The notes under the pieces are model-generated. The model was not told the DNA's origin. It saw nothing but the letters and a program-made list of their open reading frames with translations, and made no database searches. DNA of 64,000 bases from a virus. Shown one piece after another: positions 55,795 to 63,650 of the stretch. Each line of letters begins with the position of its first letter. Within the stretch, counting starts at the first letter, position 1. The stretch covers positions 1-64,000 of IMG/VR virus record IMGVR_UViG_3300018036_000004; one strand, given 5' to 3'. The translations under genes and the position numbers were made by a program.

Positions 55795-56591
55795 GAGTTA
55801 TAAACAGATGGAAAGAGTGTTACGAAGGTGTTCACACTCAAACACCACCCAATGAGTTTAAACAGTTGTTTTGTAATAGCTGTATGAACACATCTTGTGA
55901 GTTATCTAAAGGTGGGGGTTTATCTTGGTCTAAACGCATGGCCTATCAAGTAGAGCGAATGTTAAACGATCCAAAGTTTGCAGACGAAAGGGACCCAGAG
56001 TTCCAACAAATTAGAAACTTAGACTTTAAAGACTTATTACATAGAGAACTAACTTTAAAGGTAAGTTCGGACAGAGGGGACTGGTCTATACCAACAGACA
56101 TAGAAGTTTCTGTAGAGGCTAGTAAGTTACTTAATACTATTGATGAGTTAGAACACCCACAAGGTTTTACACCAGAACTTTTACCAGAGGCTGTATTACC
56201 TCAACAACCTGTTCAACAGGATACAGAATACAAGTACTTTGTAAAAGGTAGTGGAGATAACACTTACATTGTTACTAATACAAAAGATAACTGGACTTGT
56301 ACTTGTCCTAGTTTTACTTACTCTAAGTTAGACACACCTACTTGTAAACATATAGACCAACATAAGCCTGTTAAACAAGACACACAAGACACAACACAAG
56401 AAGCGCCAGTACCAAGACCACCTCCTATTAATAAAGTCCCACAAATGAACACACAACAACCTACAACAGGTATTATGTTAAGTGGAAATAAAGAACAGCC
56501 CGAAGATGTAGATCCATGGGCTGCTCCTAGTGAAGTTAGTTCAGACAAAGGTACATTAAAGTCTGGAATGAAGTTTAGTTTTAAGAAGTGA
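55791..56591 (+). CDS. SWIM zinc-finger protein with cysteine-rich N terminus
   Basis: 266 residues. N-terminal CNSCMNTSCELS suggests a zinc site. Residues 165-188 (WTCTCPSFTYSKLDTPTCKH) form a SWIM finger (C-x-C...C-x-H). A proline/glutamine-rich tail follows, ending with a basic KSGMKFSFKK. Second SWIM protein of the window, not otherwise similar to the first. Probably a DNA- or protein-binding adaptor. Its stop abuts the stop of the converging gene. Confidence 0.72.
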   Translation: MRVINRWKECYEGVHTQTPPNEFKQLFCNSCMNTSCELSKGGGLSWSKRMAYQVERMLNDPKFADERDPEFQQIRNLDFKDLLHRELTLKVSSDRGDWSIPTDIEVSVEASKLLNTIDELEHPQGFTPELLPEAVLPQQPVQQDTEYKYFVKGSGDNTYIVTNTKDNWTCTCPSFTYSKLDTPTCKHIDQHKPVKQDTQDTTQEAPVPRPPPINKVPQMNTQQPTTGIMLSGNKEQPEDVDPWAAPSEVSSDKGTLKSGMKFSFKK

Positions 56592-57239
56592 TTACCACCC
56601 ATAAAAGGACAATACATCTTCTAGGACTTCCTTATCACCCCAAAAGTTCTTCTTTAATTGTTTAATAGCCTCTGGGTCTTGGAATAGTTTGTCACCATAG
56701 TCTTTAAAGGACTTATCAATAGTCTTAAAGTGTTTTTCAATTAAAGATGTAAGTTGTTTAGTGTTGTTGAATATAGTTAAAGGGATGAAAAAGTTTATAG
56801 GTAAGTATACTTTTTTGCTAACAAAAGAGTCTTGTAATGATAACGGACCATCATCCATAATTTCAGCTTCGTATTGTTTATTTCGTTTTAGGTATTCTCT
56901 TGGGATTACACTATACACATTAAAGTACTTATTGTGTACAACATTACAATAGAGGACAAGTTCATCGTCCTCTATTGACACAGAAACCTCAAATACACAA
57001 GCTAGTTGTAAGTGTCTGGTGTTTACTACCGTAAACACATTACCTTCGTCTTGTTCCATAACACTAAAATTACCAGACCAAGGTAAGTTTTCAAAGTCGT
57101 TTATACCATTAACGATGTCTATTAGTGGTTGTAGTTGGGGTAATAAGTCTAAGGAATCTGCTAACAATTCCGCTTGTTGTATTAAAGAAGGATCGTTTCT
57201 TAATACTAATTCTTGTAGTTTTTCAATTTCTGAGGACAT
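56592..57239 (-). CDS. QA-module protein with beta domain
   Basis: 215 residues. The N terminus is the QA module (LQELVLRNDPSLIQQAELL, LADSLDLLPQ), then a beta domain (VFEVSVSIEDDELVLYCNVV) and a helical end. Same design as the genes at 60106, 60675 and 61274. No terminator between it and the converging gene. Function unknown. Confidence 0.62.
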   Translation of the reverse strand: MSSEIEKLQELVLRNDPSLIQQAELLADSLDLLPQLQPLIDIVNGINDFENLPWSGNFSVMEQDEGNVFTVVNTRHLQLACVFEVSVSIEDDELVLYCNVVHNKYFNVYSVIPREYLKRNKQYEAEIMDDGPLSLQDSFVSKKVYLPINFFIPLTIFNNTKQLTSLIEKHFKTIDKSFKDYGDKLFQDPEAIKQLKKNFWGDKEVLEDVLSFYGW

Positions 57240-57282
57240 ATTTTCTCCAATAGTTAGTAAATATTAAAGAACTATTAAAGAA

Positions 57283-57513
57283 CTATTGTGAGTCTATATA
57301 GGCCTGTATATCTTCTATAGCTTGGTCCACTGTACTAGGTATTTCATCATAAGATAAGTAGGAATCCAAACTATCCGAAATATATTGTAAGGCTAGTTCT
57401 AAAGGTTGTTCTAACTTAATACAAGCTAAAACAGCACATGCTATGGCTTGGAAAAATTGTGGATTGTTCTTTTCTTGTTCAACCCACTTTTGAAACTCTT
57501 GTTCAATACTCAT
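57283..57513 (-). CDS. small hypothetical helical protein
   Basis: 76 residues from the ATG that overlaps the upstream stop as ATGA. Helical, with alternating hydrophobic pattern (FFQAIACAVLACIKLE) and two cysteines. No family recognised; coupled to the phosphoribosyltransferase gene. Confidence 0.58.
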   Translation of the reverse strand: MSIEQEFQKWVEQEKNNPQFFQAIACAVLACIKLEQPLELALQYISDSLDSYLSYDEIPSTVDQAIEDIQAYIDSQ

Positions 57514-57932
57514 AGTTCCCACCAGAACTCAATCCAAGACCCATCGTGTAAGTGTAACCAATCCACATTATGTAAATTGTCCTTACCATAAACACATAAA
57601 GTATTCATTTTACCTTTAAACTGTTTTAAGTCGAACTGAATAGTTTGAATGGTATGTCCTGTATCGTAAATATCATCTAACAATAAATAGGACTTACTAG
57701 ATTGTAAGTCTGCATCATGAATAAAAGATACGGCTTTATCTTTATTGTCGTAAGTCTGGTACTTAACAATAGACACAGGTAAGTCGTGTATGTTACTTAG
57801 ATGCACACCCATAGGTAAACTACCTCTATAAACACACACAATATGGTCAATGTTATTTTCCTTAATGTACTCACCTATTCTTTGTATGTCCGTCTGATAC
57901 ATATCTATAGAATATAAAGTTTTATTTATCAT
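57510..57932 (-). CDS. phosphoribosyltransferase
   Basis: 140 residues, type I PRTase fold. VYRGSLPMGVHLSN forms the first loop, and LLLDDIYDTGHT (D86-D87-x-x-D90-T91-G92-H93-T94) is the PRPP-binding motif. Members convert a purine or pyrimidine base and PRPP to the nucleotide; the short size is like phage and bacterial hypoxanthine/xanthine enzymes. Supports nucleotide salvage during infection. One base separates it from the nuclease gene. Confidence 0.85.
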   Translation of the reverse strand: MINKTLYSIDMYQTDIQRIGEYIKENNIDHIVCVYRGSLPMGVHLSNIHDLPVSIVKYQTYDNKDKAVSFIHDADLQSSKSYLLLDDIYDTGHTIQTIQFDLKQFKGKMNTLCVYGKDNLHNVDWLHLHDGSWIEFWWEL

Positions 57933-57933
57933 G

Positions 57934-58893
57934 TCATTCTCCTAACTCTAAATAATGTAAAACCATTTCTCTAACTTCATTAGATACTTCTAAGTTATTA
58001 ATACTGTCGTGTAAAGTGTCTTCTGTTTTAGTGTTCAGTTGTTCTTGTAATTTGTGTACAAAAGAATCCATCTCCATCTGTCTCTCTACTTGGCGTCTAC
58101 GACCTTCCATATCAAACACTTGCTCTGGAGCCTTAACTTTTAAAGGCTTTTGTGTACATACCACACCTTCTTTTGTACATTCTATTAACACACAACAAGG
58201 TATACGATTAACTTCGTCTTCAGATAAAGAACCACGCGTTAATGAGCCTGTATTAATAATAGTCTTATTACCTACTTGTGTAATACCTTGGTTCTTATGC
58301 CAGTGTCCAAAACAAAACACATCAGGCTCTAAGTCTTCTAAGTCACTATACTTAATAATGTCTTCACCCTCAAACATGGTACCGCCTTTCTCACTGGCTA
58401 GTATATGGGCTACACATATTAGTATATCTTCGTTCCCTTTCTTTATATGTTCAAACAAAGACTTGTCATAACTAGGACCTGGATAAGGAACACCAACTAC
58501 TCGTACTTTAAAGCCATCCTTTTCAAACACTACCTCATGTTCGTTATACAATCTTTTAAAGATACCTGTAGCATACAACACACCTAAAGGTTGTTGTGGT
58601 AGGAACTTATAATCTCCATACACACTGTCATGATTACCAGGGCAACAGTAAACGGGTATCTTGTAATCAATATGGTGTTCACTTGTCTTAATAATAAGTT
58701 TATGAGAGTTTTTTGTAGGAGACTTAACATGAAAAAAGTCACCCCCATCTAAGATAGCCATTGCGTTATTTGTGTAGGCTATATCCCTAACTTGTCCTAG
58801 TTTTTCTAATACTGTATCATCCCAGTCATCTAAACGAGAACTAGGTTTATGATCAGACATATGAACATCCGTTCGCCATACTAAGTTAATCAT
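57934..58893 (-). CDS. sbcD: SbcD/Mre11-like nuclease subunit
   Basis: 319 residues from the ATG overlapping the upstream gene. Calcineurin-type metallophosphoesterase motifs in order: TDVHMSD, DGGDFFH, PGNHDS, VAHIL and GHWHK. This is the nuclease of the SbcCD / Mre11-Rad50 / T4 gp47-gp46 complex, which trims DNA ends for recombination. The C-terminal 70 residues are helical, as expected for the ATPase-docking region. Operon with the SbcC-like gene. Confidence 0.9.
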   Translation of the reverse strand: MINLVWRTDVHMSDHKPSSRLDDWDDTVLEKLGQVRDIAYTNNAMAILDGGDFFHVKSPTKNSHKLIIKTSEHHIDYKIPVYCCPGNHDSVYGDYKFLPQQPLGVLYATGIFKRLYNEHEVVFEKDGFKVRVVGVPYPGPSYDKSLFEHIKKGNEDILICVAHILASEKGGTMFEGEDIIKYSDLEDLEPDVFCFGHWHKNQGITQVGNKTIINTGSLTRGSLSEDEVNRIPCCVLIECTKEGVVCTQKPLKVKAPEQVFDMEGRRRQVERQMEMDSFVHKLQEQLNTKTEDTLHDSINNLEVSNEVREMVLHYLELGE

Positions 58894-60058
58894 TGTGTAC
58901 CTTTTTACATACAGGACATTCACCTAACTCACCAAGAGTATCCTGTATAAAACCTTGTACTTTATGATACTGTATCTCACACTCTTGTATAGAGTGTTGT
59001 TGTGTATTTATTTGTGTTTGTACACTCTTAAGTTGTTCACTTAACTTAAGTACTTTACTTAAAGTACTTTGTATTTTTAATAACTTTGTACTATCTGGTA
59101 ACTCTGGTATGTCTTGTTGATAAGTGTCCACTAAGTCCACACATTGGACATATCTAGTGTTTAAGGCTTGTACCCTTTGTATCTTACTTACAAGTTGTGT
59201 AAAGTCTGTTGTGGGTACTTGTACCTCTTTTAAACCACTATACTTATTCAAAGTACTTTTACAATTGTTTTGTCTTGTAAGTAGTTGTCCTACTTTAGTT
59301 AAACCTAAATGTAATCTTTCGACTTTACTTTTATCTGGTATTGTTAAACCTTCTAAGTCTTTATACTGTTCTACAACCTGTTTACAAGAGTTGTACTTAT
59401 CTTGTAAATCCTGTACTTGTGTAATTGTAGTTTGTATCTTTTGTAGTTTAAGTTGTAACAGTTCCAAGCCTTCAAACATACTTTCAAGAGTATCAAAGCC
59501 TTTATACACTTGTAAGGCTTCTTCTTGTTTAACTAAGTCTTGTTCTCTTACTTTTAACTCACTAGTTACAGATCGTTTATCCTTTTCCGCTAGCCTTAAA
59601 GCATTATTTAAACGACCTACCTTTTCAACATCAGATAAGGCTTCTCCTAATACAGCACCTGTTTCGTTTACAAGAAATAAAGTTCCTTGGAACTGTTTTG
59701 CTATCTGTGGCCAGATTACAGTATTACCGGCTTGAATCGGTTTAACACCTAAATCATTTAGTTCTTCAGGAACACCTCGTCCTACAGTTTCTAACTTATA
59801 ACCATTAATAGTATAAGCGTTTACTTTAGGTCCCTTTTCCCAAGTTACAGTTTGACCATCTTCAAACGATAAGTCTACTGTTAACTGCTTCTGTCCATGA
59901 CGAACTAAAGGGCCACTAGGAGAGTTTTCAAACACACCCCTAATAGCCCTCATTAACGCCGTCTTACCAGAGTTGTTGGGACCTGTAACTACTGTTAGAC
60001 CATTAATGTCTAGTGTTACATCTTTAAGGCTTTGGAAATTCTGTACTCTAACTTTCAT
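58886..60058 (-). CDS. sbcC: half-length SbcC/Rad50-like ATPase ending at the zinc hook
   Basis: 390 residues. The N-terminal ATPase lobe has Walker A GPNNSGKT (26-33) and the strand pattern of SMC/Rad50 proteins. A long coiled coil runs from about 150 to 375. The zinc hook C381-P-V-C384 lies six residues before the stop. In Rad50 and gp46 the chain turns back at the hook and ends in a second lobe with Walker B and the signature motif; that half is absent here and not encoded next door. Either the partner half is elsewhere or this is a reduced form. It overlaps the SbcD-like gene by eight bases. Confidence 0.82.
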   Translation of the reverse strand: MKVRVQNFQSLKDVTLDINGLTVVTGPNNSGKTALMRAIRGVFENSPSGPLVRHGQKQLTVDLSFEDGQTVTWEKGPKVNAYTINGYKLETVGRGVPEELNDLGVKPIQAGNTVIWPQIAKQFQGTLFLVNETGAVLGEALSDVEKVGRLNNALRLAEKDKRSVTSELKVREQDLVKQEEALQVYKGFDTLESMFEGLELLQLKLQKIQTTITQVQDLQDKYNSCKQVVEQYKDLEGLTIPDKSKVERLHLGLTKVGQLLTRQNNCKSTLNKYSGLKEVQVPTTDFTQLVSKIQRVQALNTRYVQCVDLVDTYQQDIPELPDSTKLLKIQSTLSKVLKLSEQLKSVQTQINTQQHSIQECEIQYHKVQGFIQDTLGELGECPVCKKVHND

Positions 60059-60105
60059 AATATATAGTACAATATAAGTACTAAAAGTTAGAGGGTTATT
60101 CTAAT

Positions 60106-60645
60106 TTATCTTGTCCCAGGTATTAGTTTAAGGAACTTAGGGTCGTCCATTAGTTTCTTTAAAATAGGCTCTAACCTTGTTAAGTTTTTCTCAAAAGTAG
60201 TATCAATAAAGTCCAACATATCGTCGTAAGACATCTCTAATACATCTGTGGATACTACGGGTACTTTTCTGTTTAGGATTTGAGTTTGTACAAACTCAAA
60301 GGCCTTATTATTACCTCTCCAAGATCCAGCAGAAGAAGGATTGATTGTATACATAACACCATTACCTGTAAGTTTTACACCTGTATGTAACTCTCCATCC
60401 CTAATGATAGCGGTTGGCTCTAAAGACACATATAAACCAAAGTTGGTAGACATCCATTCCATATAGGTAGATTCTAACTCTGTATTTTTAATTTCTATTA
60501 ACTGTGTAAGTCTGTAATTGTATACCGCGGAATTAAAAACATCCCTTTCCTGTTTTGTTAAAGGTAAAGAATCCGCTAACACAATTGCTTGTGTTACTAA
60601 GGAATCGTCTTCTTTTTCTACTAAATCCAATAACTTATGTAACAT
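60106..60645 (-). CDS. QA-module protein with beta domain
   Basis: 179 residues. Module MLHKLLDLVEKEDDSLVTQA then IVLADSLPLTKQ; beta domain (LYVSLEPTAIIRDGELHTGV); helical end with DDMLDFIDTTFEKNLTRLEP, which corresponds to DVVEHYWNDI and DFVKYAERYF in the next two genes. Member of a tandem set of four. Function unknown. Confidence 0.65.
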   Translation of the reverse strand: MLHKLLDLVEKEDDSLVTQAIVLADSLPLTKQERDVFNSAVYNYRLTQLIEIKNTELESTYMEWMSTNFGLYVSLEPTAIIRDGELHTGVKLTGNGVMYTINPSSAGSWRGNNKAFEFVQTQILNRKVPVVSTDVLEMSYDDMLDFIDTTFEKNLTRLEPILKKLMDDPKFLKLIPGTR

Positions 60646-60674
60646 TGTCTTATACTCCCTTTATTAAACTAAGA

Positions 60675-61271
60675 CTATTTACACAAAGGTGTAGCCTTAT
60701 TTAATCGTGTCAGTTTAGGGTCCATTGCTAAGAACTTGGTTTTAAGGTGAACCTTAGCAGATATGTCATTCCAATAGTGTTCCACTACATCTTCCACTTT
60801 ATCCCAAGTATCGTCTACTGTGGTATCTATAGTTAGTTCCTTAAAGGCACCTTTAAGTTCTTTCTCTGCATACTTAAATGCCTTGTTACCGATAGAGCTT
60901 TGATAGTACCAGTTACCGTTCTTAGGGCAAAAGTAGATCATGTCGTCAAACCTTATACCCACACGAATAATGTTTGGGGCAATACTTACAGGCTCGATTT
61001 GGAAACTGAATGAGTAAGAGTCACTTTTACTCCCATCAGCAAAACCTAAACCTGGATTTTGTATACTGCGACCAACACTAACATAGTCATTAGAACCCCA
61101 ACCATTAAAGAATATGTTGGGTAGCACTAAGGCAATCTCTGTTTCCAACGCATAAATCTCTTGGGCATTAAGACCTACTAAGTACATAAGTTCTTTTACT
61201 TGTTCAATGTAAGCGAGGTTACCTGTTTCAACAAGTCTCATTAACTTTATTGCGTCTTCTGATAATCTCAT
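60675..61271 (-). CDS. QA-module protein with beta domain
   Basis: 198 residues. Starts MRLSEDAIKLMRLVETGN, close to MRNLSEDAQKLKDLITNGN of the gene just upstream; the QA core is eroded (YIEQVKELMYLVGL). Central beta domain (YSFSFQIEPVSIAPNIIRVG) and the NKAFKYAEKEL helix present in its paralogues. Follows the upstream gene by two bases. Confidence 0.65.
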   Translation of the reverse strand: MRLSEDAIKLMRLVETGNLAYIEQVKELMYLVGLNAQEIYALETEIALVLPNIFFNGWGSNDYVSVGRSIQNPGLGFADGSKSDSYSFSFQIEPVSIAPNIIRVGIRFDDMIYFCPKNGNWYYQSSIGNKAFKYAEKELKGAFKELTIDTTVDDTWDKVEDVVEHYWNDISAKVHLKTKFLAMDPKLTRLNKATPLCK

Positions 61272-61273
61272 TC

Positions 61274-61846
61274 TTAAAATCCTGCGTAGGATCTAAAAGC
61301 CGATTGATTAACCCATCTTTGGGCTTCCCCTGCTAAACGGTTAATACGATTACGAAAGTATCTTTCTGCATACTTAACAAAGTCTTCGTATTCTGTATCC
61401 CACTTAACTTCAAACAAACCAGGTCCTAACTTTTTGTTAAGAACCTTAATAGCAAAATCATCGGCTCTTTTATTGACATTAGTTTCATTGTTAGAACGAA
61501 AAGGTCCTACAGTAGATCCTCCCTCAAATACAGGCTGAACCTTAATTAAAGGCATGTTTGGATTAGGGTAGAAACCACCAACATAAACAGGAAACATATA
61601 TTCATACTCATCGTCGTCTGTTCGGATTACAAGAACATCTTGTAAGTCATACCGACCATAGTCGTCCCAAATCATTTCAGTGAAAGCTATCTTTTTCCAA
61701 TCTACGATAAGTTCCTTAATGTACTGTTCTTCATCTCTAGGCAACTGTATGTCTTCTAATAAAAGAACAGCCTGATTTACAAACGTTTCATTACCATTAG
61801 TAATTAAGTCTTTAAGTTTTTGAGCGTCTTCTGATAAGTTACGCAT
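61274..61846 (-). CDS. QA-module protein with beta domain
   Basis: 190 residues. MRNLSEDAQKLKDLITNGN, then FVNQAVLLLEDIQLPRDEE is a clear QA module; beta domain in the middle; KRADDFAIKVLNKKLG and DFVKYAERYFRNRINRL helices as in the set. Tandem duplication is the simplest origin. TATGGAG upstream within a duplicated intergenic cassette. Confidence 0.65.
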   Translation of the reverse strand: MRNLSEDAQKLKDLITNGNETFVNQAVLLLEDIQLPRDEEQYIKELIVDWKKIAFTEMIWDDYGRYDLQDVLVIRTDDDEYEYMFPVYVGGFYPNPNMPLIKVQPVFEGGSTVGPFRSNNETNVNKRADDFAIKVLNKKLGPGLFEVKWDTEYEDFVKYAERYFRNRINRLAGEAQRWVNQSAFRSYAGF

Positions 61847-61864
61847 AGTTTCTCCATAATAAAA

Positions 61865-61896
61865 AAGGATGTGTTTTAAACAAAAAACACATCCTT
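61865..61896 (-). terminator. hairpin terminator, duplicated intergenic element A
   Basis: AAGGATGTGTTTT / AACACATCCTT stem with T-run on the - strand, followed by TTATTATGGAGAAACT and the next ATG. Almost the same sequence lies 495 bases away before the preceding gene. Confidence 0.72.
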
Positions 61897-61915
61897 ATAT
61901 ACAATTTATTGCTAC

Positions 61916-62341
61916 TTACATTGCAGGTGTATAGATTGTAGTGTAAACAGTCACAACACCTTTTCTAGTAGTTTCTTCAATGTTTTTTAAGTCCCATTCG
62001 GCACCATAAACTTTATCCAACCATTTTGAAACAGGTCCCCAAATTGAGTGTGCATGGTCCAGCAATACCTCGTCCCACAAGTCATAATCTTCTTCTTCTA
62101 ACATAATTAATTCTTGGTGTTGTTGGGGTGTCAGTTTCTTAGATAACTCAAGATCTAGTTGTCCCTTATATTCATCTTGCTCTACTTTAATACCTCGAAA
62201 ATTCTTTTCTAAGGCTTTGATAAGTTCAGGCATATCAAACTTATCGAAGTTACCGGCTTGTTTAGTTGAAAGGGCTTCTACTTCTTGTTTAAGACTAGCT
62301 ACTTGGTTAGCCAATCTTTTTAGGGTTTGTTTATTAGTCAT
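61916..62341 (-). CDS. leader-type coiled-coil protein
   Basis: 141 residues from ATG 62341 (TATGGAG upstream); the longer frame has no ribosome site. The N-terminal 35 residues (TLKRLANQVASLKQEVEALS) form a short coiled coil, ending TKQAGNFD, in the manner of the K-x-A-S/G leaders. The rest is alpha/beta with an acidic loop (LEEEDYDLWDEV). No family recognised. Confidence 0.6.
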   Translation of the reverse strand: MTNKQTLKRLANQVASLKQEVEALSTKQAGNFDKFDMPELIKALEKNFRGIKVEQDEYKGQLDLELSKKLTPQQHQELIMLEEEDYDLWDEVLLDHAHSIWGPVSKWLDKVYGAEWDLKNIEETTRKGVVTVYTTIYTPAM

Positions 62342-62359
62342 AGTTTCTCCATAATAAAA

Positions 62360-62389
62360 AAGGATGTGTTTAAACATAAACACATCCTT
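62360..62389 (-). terminator. terminator of the RecA-like gene, duplicated intergenic element B
   Basis: AAGGATGTGTTTA / TAAACACATCCTT stem, T-run on the - strand, then TTATTATGGAGAAACT and ATG. Flanked by TATACAATTTATTG as in element A. Confidence 0.75.
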
Positions 62390-62412
62390 ATATACAATTT
62401 ATTGAAAATGTT

Positions 62413-63621
62413 TTAGAGATCTAAATCGTCTAAATCACTTAAAACATTATCGATGTCATTACCTGCCGTATCTTCCTCTTCGTCTTCATCTGTAAAGTTA
62501 TCTGCGGCCCCTGTACCCAATAATGGTAAGACAGTGTTACGCAAAGATAAGTAGTCGTCTTCAGATTGTATTAAGTGTGTTCTTAAACGCTCTGTACCTT
62601 GTAGTTTTAACGGACCACTTGGACAAGTTTCCCAAGTTAACCAAGAACCACCTTTCTTAATAATACCGTGAGCAATGGCAATTTCCATCATAGTACGAAC
62701 ATTGTCAATACCTTCACCCCAACGAATATAAAAGATCTCTTGACGACCTTGGGATCGTGACATCTTACACTTAACGGCTTCCACTTTAATAATACCACCC
62801 ACAACACGTTCATCTGTTTTATGAGTAAGTTTATTGTGTTCCTTAGCCTTTTCGTTTTGTACACGCCGTAATTCCAATCTAACAGAAGAATAAAACTTCC
62901 AAGCATTTCCACCTTGTGGTTTACTTTGTTTACCCATACTGTTCATTGTAGCACGGATCTGTGAGATACCAATAATAGCAGTTCCAGTCTTAGCGATAAC
63001 TTTCTTTAAGTTAGGTAGTTCCTGTGACCATACAGATTGTAACTCACCAATCTTACCTTGCTCTGCTACATCCAAGGCGTCTCGTTCAGATAGTCTTCTT
63101 GGAATAGCGGCTCCCACAGAGTCAAACACAATAATGTCAACACCAGCAGCGGCGTATGCCATTGCATACTTAATACCATCTTCTAAAGACTCTGGTTGTA
63201 ATAACTCAAAACGATCAGGGTCTGTAATAGGAACACCAAGTGCCATTGCATAATCAGGAACAATGTCGTTTTCCCAATCAATGTAAAGTGCGGAACCACC
63301 TTCAGCACAAACACGAGCACATGCTTCCAAACATAAAGTAGTTTTACCAGCCGACTCATGTCCCCATACTTGGGTAACACGACCACGAGGAAAACCTGGA
63401 CAAGGGGCTACACCAAACTTATTAGGTTCACCTCCAATAAGATAATCTACTACATCTGAACCACTACTAATGTGAGGTAAGGATTCTTTTAATGCGTCAT
63501 CATCCAAGGCTACACGAATACTGGTAAAGTCCTTACCAGCTTTCTTTTTTAAGTATTCACGAGCGGCTGCAAGTGGGTTAGACCCACCACTTTGTATTTC
63601 ACTTTTAGCTTTCTTAGCCAT
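62413..63621 (-). CDS. recA: RecA-like recombinase
   Basis: 402 residues from ATG 63621 (GTGGAGAAA upstream). Walker A GHESAGKT (87-94), Walker B DIIVFDSVGAA, the DNA-binding loops (MNSMGKQSKPQGGNAWKFY) and SVRLELRR all fit RecA; it would form filaments on single-stranded DNA and drive strand exchange. The C terminus is an acidic tail (FTDEDEEEDTAGNDIDNVL), which in RecA controls loading. The N-terminal 30 residues are phage-specific. Lies next to a RuvC-like gene and in the same direction as SbcC/SbcD-like genes. Confidence 0.93.
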   Translation of the reverse strand: MAKKAKSEIQSGGSNPLAAAREYLKKKAGKDFTSIRVALDDDALKESLPHISSGSDVVDYLIGGEPNKFGVAPCPGFPRGRVTQVWGHESAGKTTLCLEACARVCAEGGSALYIDWENDIVPDYAMALGVPITDPDRFELLQPESLEDGIKYAMAYAAAGVDIIVFDSVGAAIPRRLSERDALDVAEQGKIGELQSVWSQELPNLKKVIAKTGTAIIGISQIRATMNSMGKQSKPQGGNAWKFYSSVRLELRRVQNEKAKEHNKLTHKTDERVVGGIIKVEAVKCKMSRSQGRQEIFYIRWGEGIDNVRTMMEIAIAHGIIKKGGSWLTWETCPSGPLKLQGTERLRTHLIQSEDDYLSLRNTVLPLLGTGAADNFTDEDEEEDTAGNDIDNVLSDLDDLDL

Positions 63622-63650
63622 AGTTATTTCTCCACATAGAGTTGTTAGTT

